A DNA stretch of 64,000 nt from contig LR746273.1 in the NCBI GenBank assembly GCA_902729315.2, positions 4,503,001 to 4,567,000 of the forward strand. The letters run 5' to 3'. The number at the start of each line of letters is the position of its first letter. Within the stretch, counting starts at the first letter, position 1. Under the pieces are notes generated by a model that saw nothing but the letters and a program-made list of their open reading frames with translations, was not told the DNA's origin and searched no databases. The position numbers and the translations under genes are program-made. The DNA is from Spirodela intermedia (taxonomy: Eukaryota > Streptophyta > Magnoliopsida > Alismatales > Araceae). This document shows, piece after piece, positions 48,215-59,358 of the stretch.

Positions 48215-49755
48215 GGAGTGAGAGAGAAAGAGAGAGAGACAGAGAGAGACGGAGAGAGAGACAGGGATTCTAGTGGGTAGCTGAGCTGGACAGGAGAAAG
48301 ACAAATGTCACAGTATCCTGGTTGAGTAAAATTAATTTACTTTTCTAAAAAATCATTTTTAAGACTTTAATTACTTCTATCATGTAATTATCTAATATGA
48401 TAATGCATCTTATATTTGTATCATAATATTTACATAGATCTCAGTTGCTGAAATATTCTGAGAATATTCCAATCAAAAAGCAAGGGCTTCCCGAACTCTT
48501 CTGGGGCATGTTATTCGAATTTATATTTATAAGGGTTTTTTCATAATCGGGTTCAAATTCTCTCGTCTCCCCCTCGGCAGGTTTAATTCGATGACGACCT
48601 CCGTATTTACATATTAATATTTGTTTTGTTTATGTATTTTTTATTTATTTTCTTACTCCGAGTTTGAATAGAGCGGGCGGGCGGTGGACCCCACCTGCAG
48701 TTGGTGAACGAAGTAGGTGGGCTGGGGCTTGGATACGAGGTGAGAGGTAGGTATGCTTGCGGGGTCCACGTGTCCACCGCATCTTATCAACTCCCACAGA
48801 CAGAGATCCTCTGGCGGACATTTGAGTCGCAACTTCGTAGTCGCAGGGAGCTAAAAAAGTACATGTTACCTTCTACGCGGAGTTTTTTAAAATTATGCCC
48901 CACGGCCGCCTCTTTTGAAATGTGTTTTTTTCTCTTAAATGGGGTGGGCGTACGGTCGTCGTCGCACCCACTCGTGTTAGTTGGTGAAAAGGAGAAGGCG
49001 GCTGAAAAAAGCAATATATTTAAAAAGTCCACATTCACTTTTATTAATTGCGTATATGCCACATAAGGGCAGTATTGAAACGAAGATTGTATTTTAAAAA
49101 TACTTCGTTGAGTCATCTGGGGCACCTATGGATCTTAGAATCCTCAAATCTGGCTCGAATTGAGTATCTACGATCTCGACCGTCCGATCTGATCTCCACA
49201 TCTTTCGCGTGCTTTTATGAAAAAAATCTACTCTGATATTTTGACGATTTAATAATTGTATGCAAGTATTATATTTTTTCAGTTGTCTCAAGGTAAATGT
49301 ATGGCAGGAAGCAAAAAAAATTAATGTATGGTTTAATAAAAAATCGAATTTTCTTAATTTTAAATTAACAACAATCTCCACTCTAAAATCCTGGCCATAA
49401 ATTCCCACCGAAGTGGTGGGTCGCTGGCCGGCTTTGGAGTCCGAGTAGGAAGCTGCCACGTGCATGGATTCGAGGATGACATGTCCTCCCGTTTCCCGAG
49501 GTCTCTGACGATTCGATAAGAGGCAAGGTTCTGCCCATTGGTGCCACGTCATCCATCTCGCGCGATTAGCCTTTTCCTCCAACTTGCCCTGTCGGAGGAA
49601 GTTAAAATAATAGCTATCTTTCTCATCTCCCTATATTTTAATCTGAAGACACGCAAATCGACCCGCAGTTCTGGAATATTGTGTATAAAGTGCCCACATT
49701 CAGGGTGGATCGAGGGTCAGTCGGCTTATGTGGCCTTTCTTCTGGGTTTTACTAT
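48215..49755. other. Intergenic region between METE and SEC61 gamma promoters
   Basis: Two divergent genes meet here (METE minus, SEC61 gamma plus). A perfect G-box CACGTG lies at 49457-49462, and a TGCCACGTCA motif at about 49541-49550. Open frames on both strands show no family features. Confidence 0.45.
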
Positions 49756-49810
49756 GGCCCAGCTTGGAGAAAACAAGTAAATGGCCCAGGATTTTAGGGC
49801 CCAGCCCAAT
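49756..49810. promoter_or_regulatory. Three site II (GGCCCA) elements upstream of SEC61 gamma
   Basis: GGCCCA occurs at 49756-49761 and 49783-49788, and GGGCCCAGCCCAAT at about 49797-49810. These lie 150-210 nt before the start codon. Clustered site II elements mark many plant housekeeping promoters and are bound by TCP factors. Function here is inferred. Confidence 0.5.
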
Positions 49811-49966
49811 TCTGTCAAGTTACTACAGAGAATAAAAAATGATTTATTTTCCTTTTAAAATTTAAAGTAAATAACGTGATTTAAATGACCTAGTAAAGTT
49901 CCCCTCTTCCGAGACGTGCACTGTGGTGGCGAAAGGTCTGGTCGAGGACGGAGATCTCTGGGGAGG

Positions 49967-50304
49967 ATGGATGCGGTGGACTCGGCTGTGGATCCTCTGA
50001 GGGAGTTCGCCAAGGACAGCGTCCGGCTCGTCAAGCGTTGCCACAAGCCCGACCGCAAAGGTGATCGACCTGCGCCATTGCGCTCTTCCGTTTCGGTTCG
50101 ATCTCACGCATTCCCGATCGGATTTCCTATGTAAAGTCATATGATGGTGTTGATTTTGAGCCTTCGAGTTTTATGGATTCTTTTGTAGAGTTTACGAAGG
50201 TGGCCTTCAGGACGGCGATCGGGTTCGTGGTAATGGGATTCGTTGGCTTCTTCGTGAAGCTCATCTTCATACCAATTAACAATATCATCGTCGGCTCAGG
50301 CTAG
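49967..50304 (+). CDS. SEC61G: Protein transport protein SEC61 subunit gamma
   Basis: Two exons, 49967-50060 and 50189-50304 (intron phase 1), give 69 residues, the standard length of plant SEC61 gamma. An N-terminal amphipathic cytosolic part ([29 protein letters not shown]) is followed by a single C-terminal membrane span ([18 protein letters not shown]) and a short lumenal tail ending [11 protein letters not shown]. It is the tail-anchored small subunit of the ER translocon that clamps the two halves of SEC61 alpha during co-translational import. The sequence is complete with no oddities. Being so short, it is easily missed; the second exon in particular has no start codon of its own. Confidence 0.96.
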
Positions 50305-51781
50305 GGTTGGCGTCAGATGGTTCGCCCGCTCTCTCTATCTCTGTCTTTTCCTTTCGACTGTTTCTCTGCCCGCTCCCCTCTCTTTTTTATCAGTATTGCT
50401 TAAAATTTAAGATAGCGATTTCTGATCCGGTTGCATCAATGATCTATGCTTGAGAAGGAGATGGGGATTCCCTGTTCCTTCTGTTTGGGTTCCTGAGCTT
50501 TCTTCCCCCAACAGGTTTCACGTCCTTCAACATGACAACTGGATTATATAGTCCATTATCTACCTTTCCTCCATGTTTCAGAGATGTCATAGCAGACAAC
50601 AGCGCTGTCATGAATTCCTCTTCCACCAAGCCCACCAGATCTCCTCCTTAAGTACACTTAGTCTGATGTAGTATCCATGCATCACAAGGCTCCGTTCTAA
50701 TTGTCGTAAGTTAATCCGTCGAAGAACGTGTTGCCACTAATCTTGAAAACCAATGCCGCCCTAATTGATATTCGACGATTCATCCGATATTAATTTCCCC
50801 TCATGAACAGGAAGGGAGAACCCCACTCATCATCCAGCCCCCATGTTGCCGCTTGCCTCCCGTTGCCGTGGTTCCACAGCAATGTTCCTTTCCAGAAACC
50901 TCTCTTCCCCTTCTTTTCTTCGAGCAAAACCAAAACAATGCAGGTGGAAGCTCTTTAGGGTCATTGCCTCTCGATCTCTCCCCGTGCATCCATTGCAACT
51001 CTCCATTGTCATCACATTGTTTCTATTGCTCATTCAGATTCCGCCTCCCTTCTCTGTTCTTCCTATTGTCGGGGAAAAAATTCAAAACTCTTCGAAAGCT
51101 GGATCTTACTATGATTTTCACTAATCTCCGTTATATGCATCAATGAGAAGCCAAACTATGAGAGATGAACGTGAATCTTCCTGAAAGTTCAATCTGTCAC
51201 CAGTCTCACTCTGTTCCCTCACCAGAAGCTTATCTGAAGGGGGTCCTTCTAGCTTTCCCCTGTAGTCTCACCAGCTTCTCTTCCCTTGGTCTACCGAAAA
51301 CTCAAATTATATAATTTGATAGGATAATAAAGTGCGCATGAGAGAGTGTCCTGCTGAATTTTTTTGAACTCAATTTAGGCAGTATTATGTATAGATAAGA
51401 ACTTATGTGCATTCTGTGTCACAGGTCTTGTCTATATAGGAGACTGCAGAGCGCAGAAGATGGCGTTCAGAATAGTTGACCCCCAGTAAAGGGGTCGCTG
51501 ACTTTTGTATCGACTCTTCAAAAGAATTTTCCTTCAGTTGTTTCCGTCGAGAGATCATTGCTGTATCTCCAAGTCAACTACTCATAAGATCTGTAGATGT
51601 TGACGTCTTGGAGCTCCTTGTTGCTATCATATTACCACCACTAGTGATTAAGAGTGGTGTTTTGTACTCAGCCAATGATTTGGGTATGTTCTTAGACTTC
51701 CTCACGATCACCTGCTTTTTGAGTAGCCCTCAGTTCCATTATTTGAAGCGCACCATTCAACTCTGGTGATTGAACTTTCAT
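50305..51781. other. 3' flank and intergenic region, no gene seen
   Basis: It begins with the 3' UTR of SEC61 gamma. Short open frames at 50843-51146 and 51476-51769 show no conserved motif. Composition is intermediate. Confidence 0.45.
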
Positions 51782-51847
<66 letters not shown>

Positions 51848-52195
51848 CTCTCTCTCTTTCTCCCTCTCCCTCTCTCTTTCTACTACTCTCTACTGCCCTC
51901 TCTCTCTCCCTCTCTCTCTCTACTACTCTCTACTGCCCTCTCTCTCTCTCTCTCTTTCTCCCTCTCCCTCTACCTTTCTACTACTCTCTACTGCCCTCTC
52001 TCTCTCTACTACTCTCTACTGCCCTCTCTTTCTCTCTCTCTCTCTACTACTCTCTACTGCCCTCTCTTTCTCTCTCTCTCTCTACTACTCTCTACTGCCC
52101 TCTCTTTCTCTCTCTCTCTACCAATCTCTACTTCTCTGTCTTTCTCCCTCTCCCTCTCTCTCTCCCCCTCCGTCTACCCCTCTCTCTCTCTTTAC
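51782..52195. repeat. Long CT microsatellite followed by a TACTACTCTCTACTGCC minisatellite
   Basis: About 75 nt of CT dinucleotides lead into a CT-rich tract. In it TACTACTCTCTACTGCCCTC recurs at about 51881, 51921, 51979, 52007, 52045 and 52083 (spacing 28-58 nt), separated by CT runs of varying length. Ser/Leu-rich frames over it are artefacts. Confidence 0.92.
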
Positions 52196-52566
52196 AATCC
52201 CATCATATAAAAATGCTGCATTAGTTTACGAACCTTGTTTGAAATTATTGTCAAAGGTTTCTGCGTAGATTTTGTGGATTAATTAGCACACTCTTGGGTC
52301 ATAAAAAGATTCAAGTTTGTGAAGCAGAGGAGCATTAGTTGTGTATTCGATGATTCGAGATCCTTGTCTTCAGAACAACACACTCATGTGGAGATCAGGA
52401 CCAGGCAGGCACTGAATTATTTCAGACATCTTTGTGTTCATTAATTATTGAAATAGTATAAAATACTGATGATACCATTTTTAAAAAGGTCTTATCCATC
52501 CGGATTTCTTGGAAACAGACACAAGATGAAAAACACGTGAATCAGTTATTAAACGTTGCATGAATA

Positions 52567-53702
52567 TTATGTCTCTTCCGAAGGAAGGAATCCCCGGCAA
52601 TCAGGACTCCCACAGAAGCAGGGCCGGCCAGTGTGCTGACCCTCGGCCTCCCCGTAACTAAAGGTGAGCTCCTCCCCAACCTGAATATCTCTGGACGCAA
52701 AGAAGCACAGGCGCGGGAGCAGCAGACCGGAGTTCCTCACCAGCACGCCGCCCAGGTTACCGCCGTCGCACGAGTGGTTGATGAAGCGAGCGGCGTTCCC
52801 CACCGCCGTCGCGTCGATATTCACCCGCAGGCAGGCCCTCCCCGACGGCAGGTGCTCCCGCAGGACCAGCAGCGCCGCCGAGACACGCCCGCCGCCACCG
52901 CCACCGCCACCGCTGGCCGCCTCGTCGTAGCCCCTCTGCCGCCTCCGAGCCTCCGCCGTGGTCAGAAACTCTCCTGGACAGACAGAACCCCCCATTCATT
53001 CACCGCTGCAAACTCAGAGGTATAGAGAGAAAAAGGTCGGTAGGGGAAGATCCGCGCACCGGCGTACTCGCAGACGAAGCGGCCCTTCTGAATGGCCTCG
53101 GCGGCATGGAGGCCCCAACCCTTCCGCTCGCTCCACACGATCTCCACCGCCACCGACGTGCCGCCCTGTGTGCGGCGGTTCCGGCACCGTGGCGGCCCGC
53201 ACCGGCACGCCGGCCCGCACTCCGTCGCCACTTCCGCAGCGAGGAACCCGCACGGGCAGTTTGCCGCCGGGTGGCAGCAGCCGTCGGCCTCCTCCTCGCA
53301 GTCGCACCCGCCGTGGCCCGCATACGCCGCGAGGACGGCGAAGGCGGAGGGCGGCGCAGGCGAGGGCTCATCGGGCCTTCTCCCGCCCCAAGGGTGGGAG
53401 AAGGCGCCGGGCGGGGAGGGGCTGCCGACGACGGGGAAGGGGGTGTAGAGGAAGGAGGCGTAGGGAGGAGAGGAAGCGGGGGACGGGGTGCGGAAGGGGA
53501 TGGGGAGGCTCTCCAGGCCACGGGAGGCGTCGGCCGCCCTGCGGGCGGTTACGGCGGCGGACAGCCGGCGTAGGGAGCGGCAGGTGGCGGAGACGGAGGC
53601 GAGGTCCCGTGGCGGCAGCCACGGCAGCACGGGCTTCCACTGTCGGCCGTCTTCTTCCTCCTCCCGACGGCGGCGGCTCTGCATTTCTCCCCGGCCGTCC
53701 AA
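52567..53702 (-). CDS. SUVR3: SUVR3-like histone-lysine N-methyltransferase (SET domain)
   Basis: Two exons, 53060-53702 and 52567-52973 (phase 1 junction CEYAG to GEFLTTAEARRR), give 349 residues, close to the length of Arabidopsis SUVR3. The N-terminus has an F-box-like helix segment (VLPWLPPRDLASVSATCRSL, residues 25-44). A cysteine-rich pre-SET follows (about 130-176: CDCE, CC, CPC, ECGPACRCGPPRC). The SET domain begins WSERKGWGLHA (190-200) and contains ARFINHSC (NHSC at 280-283), then GEELTFSYGE. A post-SET CFCGSPDC closes the protein. NHSC and the post-SET cysteines that bind zinc and the cofactor are present, so methyltransferase activity is likely. The target is probably a histone H3 lysine in the nucleus, but the exact residue cannot be read from sequence. 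A poly-Gly run (about residues 236-243) interrupts the SET insert. Two start codons are possible (53702 and 53684). Confidence 0.92.
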
Positions 53703-53831
53703 CCCCCCCTCATGGTCAAACTTTTTTCCTTAATAGAGACATCCGTGGAATGTGGGTGCTCTTCGGATCGTCAAAATGGGCTTCAGATATGTATCCCATT
53801 ACGTCGACAGACACCTGCACTCAAATAGCTA

Positions 53832-53862
<31 letters not shown>

Positions 53863-54826
53863 GCTCTAAGAATGTATAAAAGAAAACAACAAGGCAAGTA
53901 CACATGAAGGAATTATTATTAACCAGTTTTGATCAGTAAATATTATATGAATTAACGAATTTATTTCATTCATCAATAAAGAGACCCATTCCCGTTCATA
54001 TTGTAGGGCTCCCTCTCTAAACCTGATCTCCTTACATTTATGAGGCAACAAACTCACCCAGATCGCAGGCTTCTCCCTCTTGTGGTTTCTTTAAAACCAA
54101 CGCAATTGTGACCCATATTCTCTCCCTAGTTGCCCAAGGTACAACCCATTAATAATTCAGAGCACATCCAATCACTCAGGCGAAACATGAACAATTAGAG
54201 CTCCACCACAATTTTTCTGTGATTCGTATTAGAGCACACACAATTTATTCACACAAAAAAAATTGCTCAGGGCTGAGGATTTAAGATGTCTGATCACAAG
54301 AATTGCAATGGAGAAAATGCCAGTTTAAAGCGAATGGATTAAAAATGATGTTGCTGCAAGGATCATGAATAGAATTTCCATCTATTAAAAATCATTCAAG
54401 TACTCGACAAAGTTCACAATATTTTACTCTTAAATTATCCGCAAATGTACATGTAACAATCCAAGATGGGATCTGGTCCACAGGCCCAAATCAAGATGGA
54501 TAGATGGCAAAAAGGAACTGAAGCTTATTATTTCCAGAATCCAGGGAGTACATCAGATGGGGATGAATGGATTGTCAATCTGTGGTGAGTTATAACATGG
54601 AGGGGGAACAGAAAGAAAGTATCCAAGTCAGAGAACTGTGATCACAAGGCATCGCTAATAAATGTGGGTTGAAGAAGGTCCAAGAGGAAATAATCGAAAT
54701 TCTCGCCTCTCATACCTTCTGGAAACTAATTTGTGCCAAATACATTGGGATCAATCAGGCTTCGGCCACCTTCTCTGTCTCTGTCTCTCTCCCTCTGTCC
54801 GCTTCTTTACAAGCTTTCCCAATCTC
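53703..54826. other. Intergenic between SUVR3 and COQ10, includes a CT microsatellite at about 53841-53864
   Basis: No gene seen. The GC-rich part directly above 53702 should hold the SUVR3 promoter; the part below 54826 should hold the COQ10 3' UTR on the minus strand. Confidence 0.45.
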
Positions 54827-57800
54827 CTATATTCCCTGCCCATATGTGTTCTCAAGGACAGGGACGCCAGGGCCATAAATCCTACGGCAGCGGTCGGTGA
54901 ATGAACCGACAAGCCGGGAGACCACCTCCTTGAAGAACATCGACGCCACCTGGCACCAGAGAGCAAGCACAACCCCACTCGTTATGATCCCATTTCGCAA
55001 CTCATGGATGGTGGATCCCAAGGAAACTGAAAGTTGTGAGAAATCGGCTGAGCTAAATGTGAGCTTCTCAGACAGATATCAGTTGCAAACAATTAAAATC
55101 CGCGACTCGAAGGAGCAATACCAGTTGATGGAATAGCAATTAATATGGAAACAGCTCAAGATTATTGATACATGTGAACGGGCACTACCTGTCGATAGAA
55201 TGGCGATTGGAACTTGAAATCGACCAGGAAGTAGAGATCGCAGGTTCCGGGAACCGAGCCAGGATTGAATTCCCACACATTAATCAAGTACTCAAAGAGC
55301 CCGCTTTCAGAGACTGCAGTCTGGGCAAAACAAACAGTTCAAAGAGTAAGATCATCGGGATGATGAACTGCAGTGTTGTACGCAAATTTAACTCAAAATG
55401 GGACAAAGTTCATAACATAGACTAGGAAATCCTGCAGGCTCAGTAGCTGTCAAAATCCTGAATGGCACTTACGACTGTGATCTAAGAGAGGATAGAGAAG
55501 AACCCTAACAATTCCTCTGTCACTAGAATTTTGAGAGTGAGGCTTCATTACGGTCATGATACCGTCCTATGTGCTTCATTATCGTTGACAATGGAAGAAC
55601 ACAAGACCCTGAAAAAGTCAAAAGACTATATGGCCCTCATTACGGATACAACTATATGCCTGTGCCGTAAATGATGAAGATAAAGGCAGCCTATTTAATA
55701 GCTCTTTAGTATGTGAAGTCTCAAAACAAATGAAAATCACTCCTATGATACTCACATATGCTCTCCAACCGTTCCATGTAATTAATTACCCACCTTTAGG
55801 ACTCTACATACCCCTATAAATAAATAAATACGCCATGGAAGCCAGATGGCTCATCTTTGACCCTTATGGACAATGAGGTCCCAAGATGACACCACCGATG
55901 GTGTCCAAGATTGAGTTCGCAGCATGGCGCTTGGAAGTCAAAACGGGGGAATTTCATCAAAGAATACATCATTTGGAAGTCAAGAGTTGACCCTATGTTG
56001 CTTATGTTAAATGAGACTGGCGTCTGAGAGGGGGCATTGCAAATCTTGGGAAGAAATATCACCGGAAGGTAAATTAAAAAAACATTCTAAAATATCTCAG
56101 CATGCGAAACCTCTGCAGATGGAATCAAAAATCATGGTTGAAGGCATTCTAAAACATGTGAAAGAGATTCTCAAGAAAACCCCTGGCATAGCGAGAGGAA
56201 GTTCCTCTATTCTGTATAGTTTCCATTAAGTTAAAAAGCACAAATATTTTGAAAATATTATTAAATAAACAACTTTCAAAAAAATGCTCCCCTCTCCTGA
56301 TTTGTGATCAATAAAGAATCCAATCCATGCACACATGAAACCAATCTCAAGCTCAGCGTCAAAGGATATTACCTTTAAATACTTTGGTTTTTTCACTTCT
56401 ATATGAGAGATATAGCTTTCAACCATAAACTTGAAACCAATCTCAAGCTCAGCGTCAAAGGATCCATCATTATTGCGACGAAGAACCTTTGAGCGCTGAC
56501 ACCACGGGACAAAATCTTCATATAAATCAACTGCCTCAACCACAGCAAATAGCTGCTCAGGAGAGTACCTGGGTTATTACAGATTGTGTCAGCATATATT
56601 TCAACACGAAATATACATCACAATCCAGAGAAAATAAATGGTAAGAAAAATTACTGGCGACCATGATATCTTTCTATGACCTGAATGGGTCAAGATGAAT
56701 TTGTGATCGACCCCCACTCCCAGTTCTCCTAGGCATAACTAGGATATTTTGGCAAAATTTTCTTTGTTGTGTGACCATGAAAATAATCATCAGAGAAAGA
56801 AAAAAATCTACCACTACACAACGAGAATATCATCATTGGTAAAATCATGTGCTTATCTCTGCAACGTGCTGGAAATAATTGTGTTAAAAACCTTGTTTTC
56901 ATTAATGATCCGAATGGGCATGTTGACATGTAAATTTTAATAATATCCCAAAATATTTGAACATAAATGCCCTACAATTAATATGGGCATAGCCTTTTGT
57001 TTGGCCACGGCATATCATTCACCCTAACCCTGACCAGAAAATAAGACAAAGACATTTTATTATAAGATGACTCAAAACAAGGAAGAAGTATCCTCCGACA
57101 GGAAATAACGAAGTTCAGAGCGAATCCCAGTTTCCAAATATCCTATCGTTGGATAAAACACTCACGTAGTAACGAGGATCAATGCTTCATTCTCTCGTTT
57201 TATTCTCTTGCCACCCTCAAGGAGAACTCTAGCTTTCATTTTCGAGGAAAAACAGGACTAATGTAGTAAAATACAAACGCCGGACAGATTGATTTCCCAA
57301 ACTTTTGCCCTGTGTTCCTGGGTCAATCAGCCTATGTCGCTAAGTTGGGGAACTGGCGGGCAAGATATTATATTATTCTACCACACAACTCCCCCGTGTC
57401 ATCCATCTTCCCCCAAGGACCTCTCAGTGATCGCAGTAGTGATGCCCTTCACTCACACCGACTATCCTGCAAACACTCTTAACTATCCACCCCCTCCCCC
57501 CCCCTCCCCCCCCCCCAAACAACAACAATGAGAAATCCTGTGACTAATCTCTGTGGAAAGGAGTACAAATCAGAAGACCAGGATCTTATGGCAAAATCAC
57601 CTTCTCAGTAACATGATTCTAAGAGTTCTAAGCTCAAATAAAAAGCAAAAGCAATGAGACTCGCGAAGCACCGTCAGCAGCACCAGAATTAGACAAAAAC
57701 GTGAAGACGAGATAACTGGGGAAGAAATAATATTCTAACGTGGCAACTCTTAGCATCAAACGAATTATGCACAGCAAATGGCAAAGTCTGCAAGATTCCT

Positions 57801-58182
57801 TTACAATGTAAACTAGGGAAAGGAGAAACAAAGGTTACGATGCCATTTACCCGATCACCCGTCTCTCCTCGTAGGTCTTGGAGAGGACATTGCCCTCCTC
57901 CCCATCGCCGCAGCCGAGGAACTGCCTAATCTGGCCGGAATTGCGAAGGTATCCCGGTGTCTGGTTAACCTCCGCGTCAACACTAACCGGCTCGCCGATT
58001 GTGGGCGGCCCAACACGAGCCCCGCGGCTCAGACACCTGGCGTGGGCAAAATTACCAATCCTTGTACATCCTCCCTCCCCGCAGCTCCTCAAGCTCTCCA
58101 ATCCATTCTTAAGGTTCACCGCATGGCGTCGGCTGGACAATAGCCTCCCGGTGGCCTTCGAAGCCGAAAAAAGCGTCTGCAT
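54827..58182 (-). CDS. COQ10: COQ10-like coenzyme Q-binding protein, mitochondrial (START/polyketide cyclase-like fold)
   Basis: Four exons, 57851-58182, 56373-56568, 55189-55320 and 54827-54949, all in phase, give 260 residues. The N-terminus is Arg/Ser-rich without acidic residues (MQTLFSASKATGRLLSSRRH), as in a mitochondrial targeting peptide. The COQ10 domain runs from about residue 104 to 255: YEERRVIGYSPEQLFAVVEA, YEDFVPWCQRSKV, DAELEIGFKFMVESYISHI, SESGLFEYLINVWEFNPG, CDLYFLVDFKFQSPFYRQ and ASMFFKEVVSRLVGSFTDR. COQ10 binds ubiquinone in the inner-membrane region and is needed for its proper delivery to the respiratory chain. The first intron is about 1.28 kb. A 32-bp piece of exon 2 is repeated just inside the following intron (56336-56367), which could confuse gene prediction. 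Confidence 0.93.
56336..56463. repeat. 32-bp exact direct repeat spanning a COQ10 exon and the following intron
   Basis: The 32-bp sequence that begins TGAAACCAATCTCAAGC and ends GTCAAAGGAT on the plus strand occurs at 56336-56367 (intron 2, starting 6 nt past the donor) and 56432-56463 (exon 2), 96 nt apart. Confidence 0.95.
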
Positions 58183-59358
58183 TATCGGAATCAGCCACCT
58201 TCAACGTCGAAGCAATGGATTTTACCCGCCGTTCCTTACCACAAGAACCCCTTCCTGTGCCCTAAATAACCCACCTCCCCTCCAACGCCGCAGTGCCAAG
58301 ATGAGCTAGACACAGATATTCCTCGAAAACTTCTCCCGGTCAGAAATGGACTCTCCCCCTGGAATCCACATCCGTCCCCGCCGGAAGAGAGAATTCAGGC
58401 GAGAGAGGGATAAAGGAAAACGAAATTATTGAAGGATGGAGATAGAAACCAGAAGAGGATGGTTTCAGCAGAAAACTCCCACGGGACATCCAACCCAAGG
58501 GGCTTCCCCCTAGGGTTTCCCTCCAAGGGAAGAGGGGAGGGAGCAGCCGCCGTGGGAGAGCTCTGACCGTCTCCGATTCCACGCGTTCCGAGGTCGAGGA
58601 GTCGGAAGTATTTCTGTCCAGCCTGGTCTCCTCCTCTGTTACGTAGCTATAAGCACGTAAGCCTACGATCAACCAGTCAAAGTATTCAGTGATGTCATCT
58701 ATCAAATTGCGCGAATAAAATACCTTCTTCCCGTCTCGGTTCTAATTGAGCATGGTTCATAATTTATCTAGCGTTTCCTTGGGATATTCAATACCATTGA
58801 AAATAACCAGTCAAAATGTGGAACTCACGGCACATTAATTGGATGTAAAAATTTAAACCCAAAAGTTTATCTTACACATCATTAAATGTAATGAAGAACC
58901 CAGTAGACGACTACCAAAAGCTTTTATTAAATTATTGTCAGGCGAAATGTGAAGTGAAATCTCCAAATTCATTGTTTTTATTCATAAAATGGGTTGTTCC
59001 TTTTGATCGACTTTAAATGCTTCTAAAAAAATCATTAAATAGGGTGACGAAATTACTTGACAAATTTTCTAATGGCCTTCATTCATATAAGGGGACAACT
59101 AAAAAGGTGCCATAAAAGTGGTACTAAGTAGCCCATATTATGTGATTTTAGGTCTTTTCTTTTGTTCCTGCACATGAATTTCGAGTTTTTAATGAACTCA
59201 TGGCACTTGAGATGTGATACAAAATATCAAAATTTCACAAAATATTAATTATTAGATCATGTGAAAACTTCTCTTTGAATTATGTTAAATACGATCAAGA
59301 CATCGCTAAATGAATTAGCAAGAAGCTTTTATCAAATTTTTACTATATGAAATATGTC
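58183..59358. other. COQ10 upstream region and AT-rich flank
   Basis: 58183-58700 is GC-richer and likely contains the COQ10 5' UTR and promoter on the minus strand. From 58740 it is AT-rich with nothing recognised. Confidence 0.45.

Noticed and set aside
51766-52224. 150-residue Ser/Leu-rich open frames
   Set aside because: Microsatellite/minisatellite translation without stops because CT repeats contain none.
52958-53869. Long 303-residue plus-strand frame
   Set aside because: Antisense of the SUVR3-like gene in GC-rich DNA; no domain, Arg/Pro-rich.
57482-57520. Run of C residues suspected as an assembly artefact
   Set aside because: It is in a COQ10 intron and may be real or of uncertain length; it does not affect any coding call. 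A similar poly-C at about 34459 is in a METE pseudogene intron.
58340-58705. 121-residue minus-strand frame upstream of COQ10
   Set aside because: Not in phase with the COQ10 start and without motifs; likely leader or promoter sequence.
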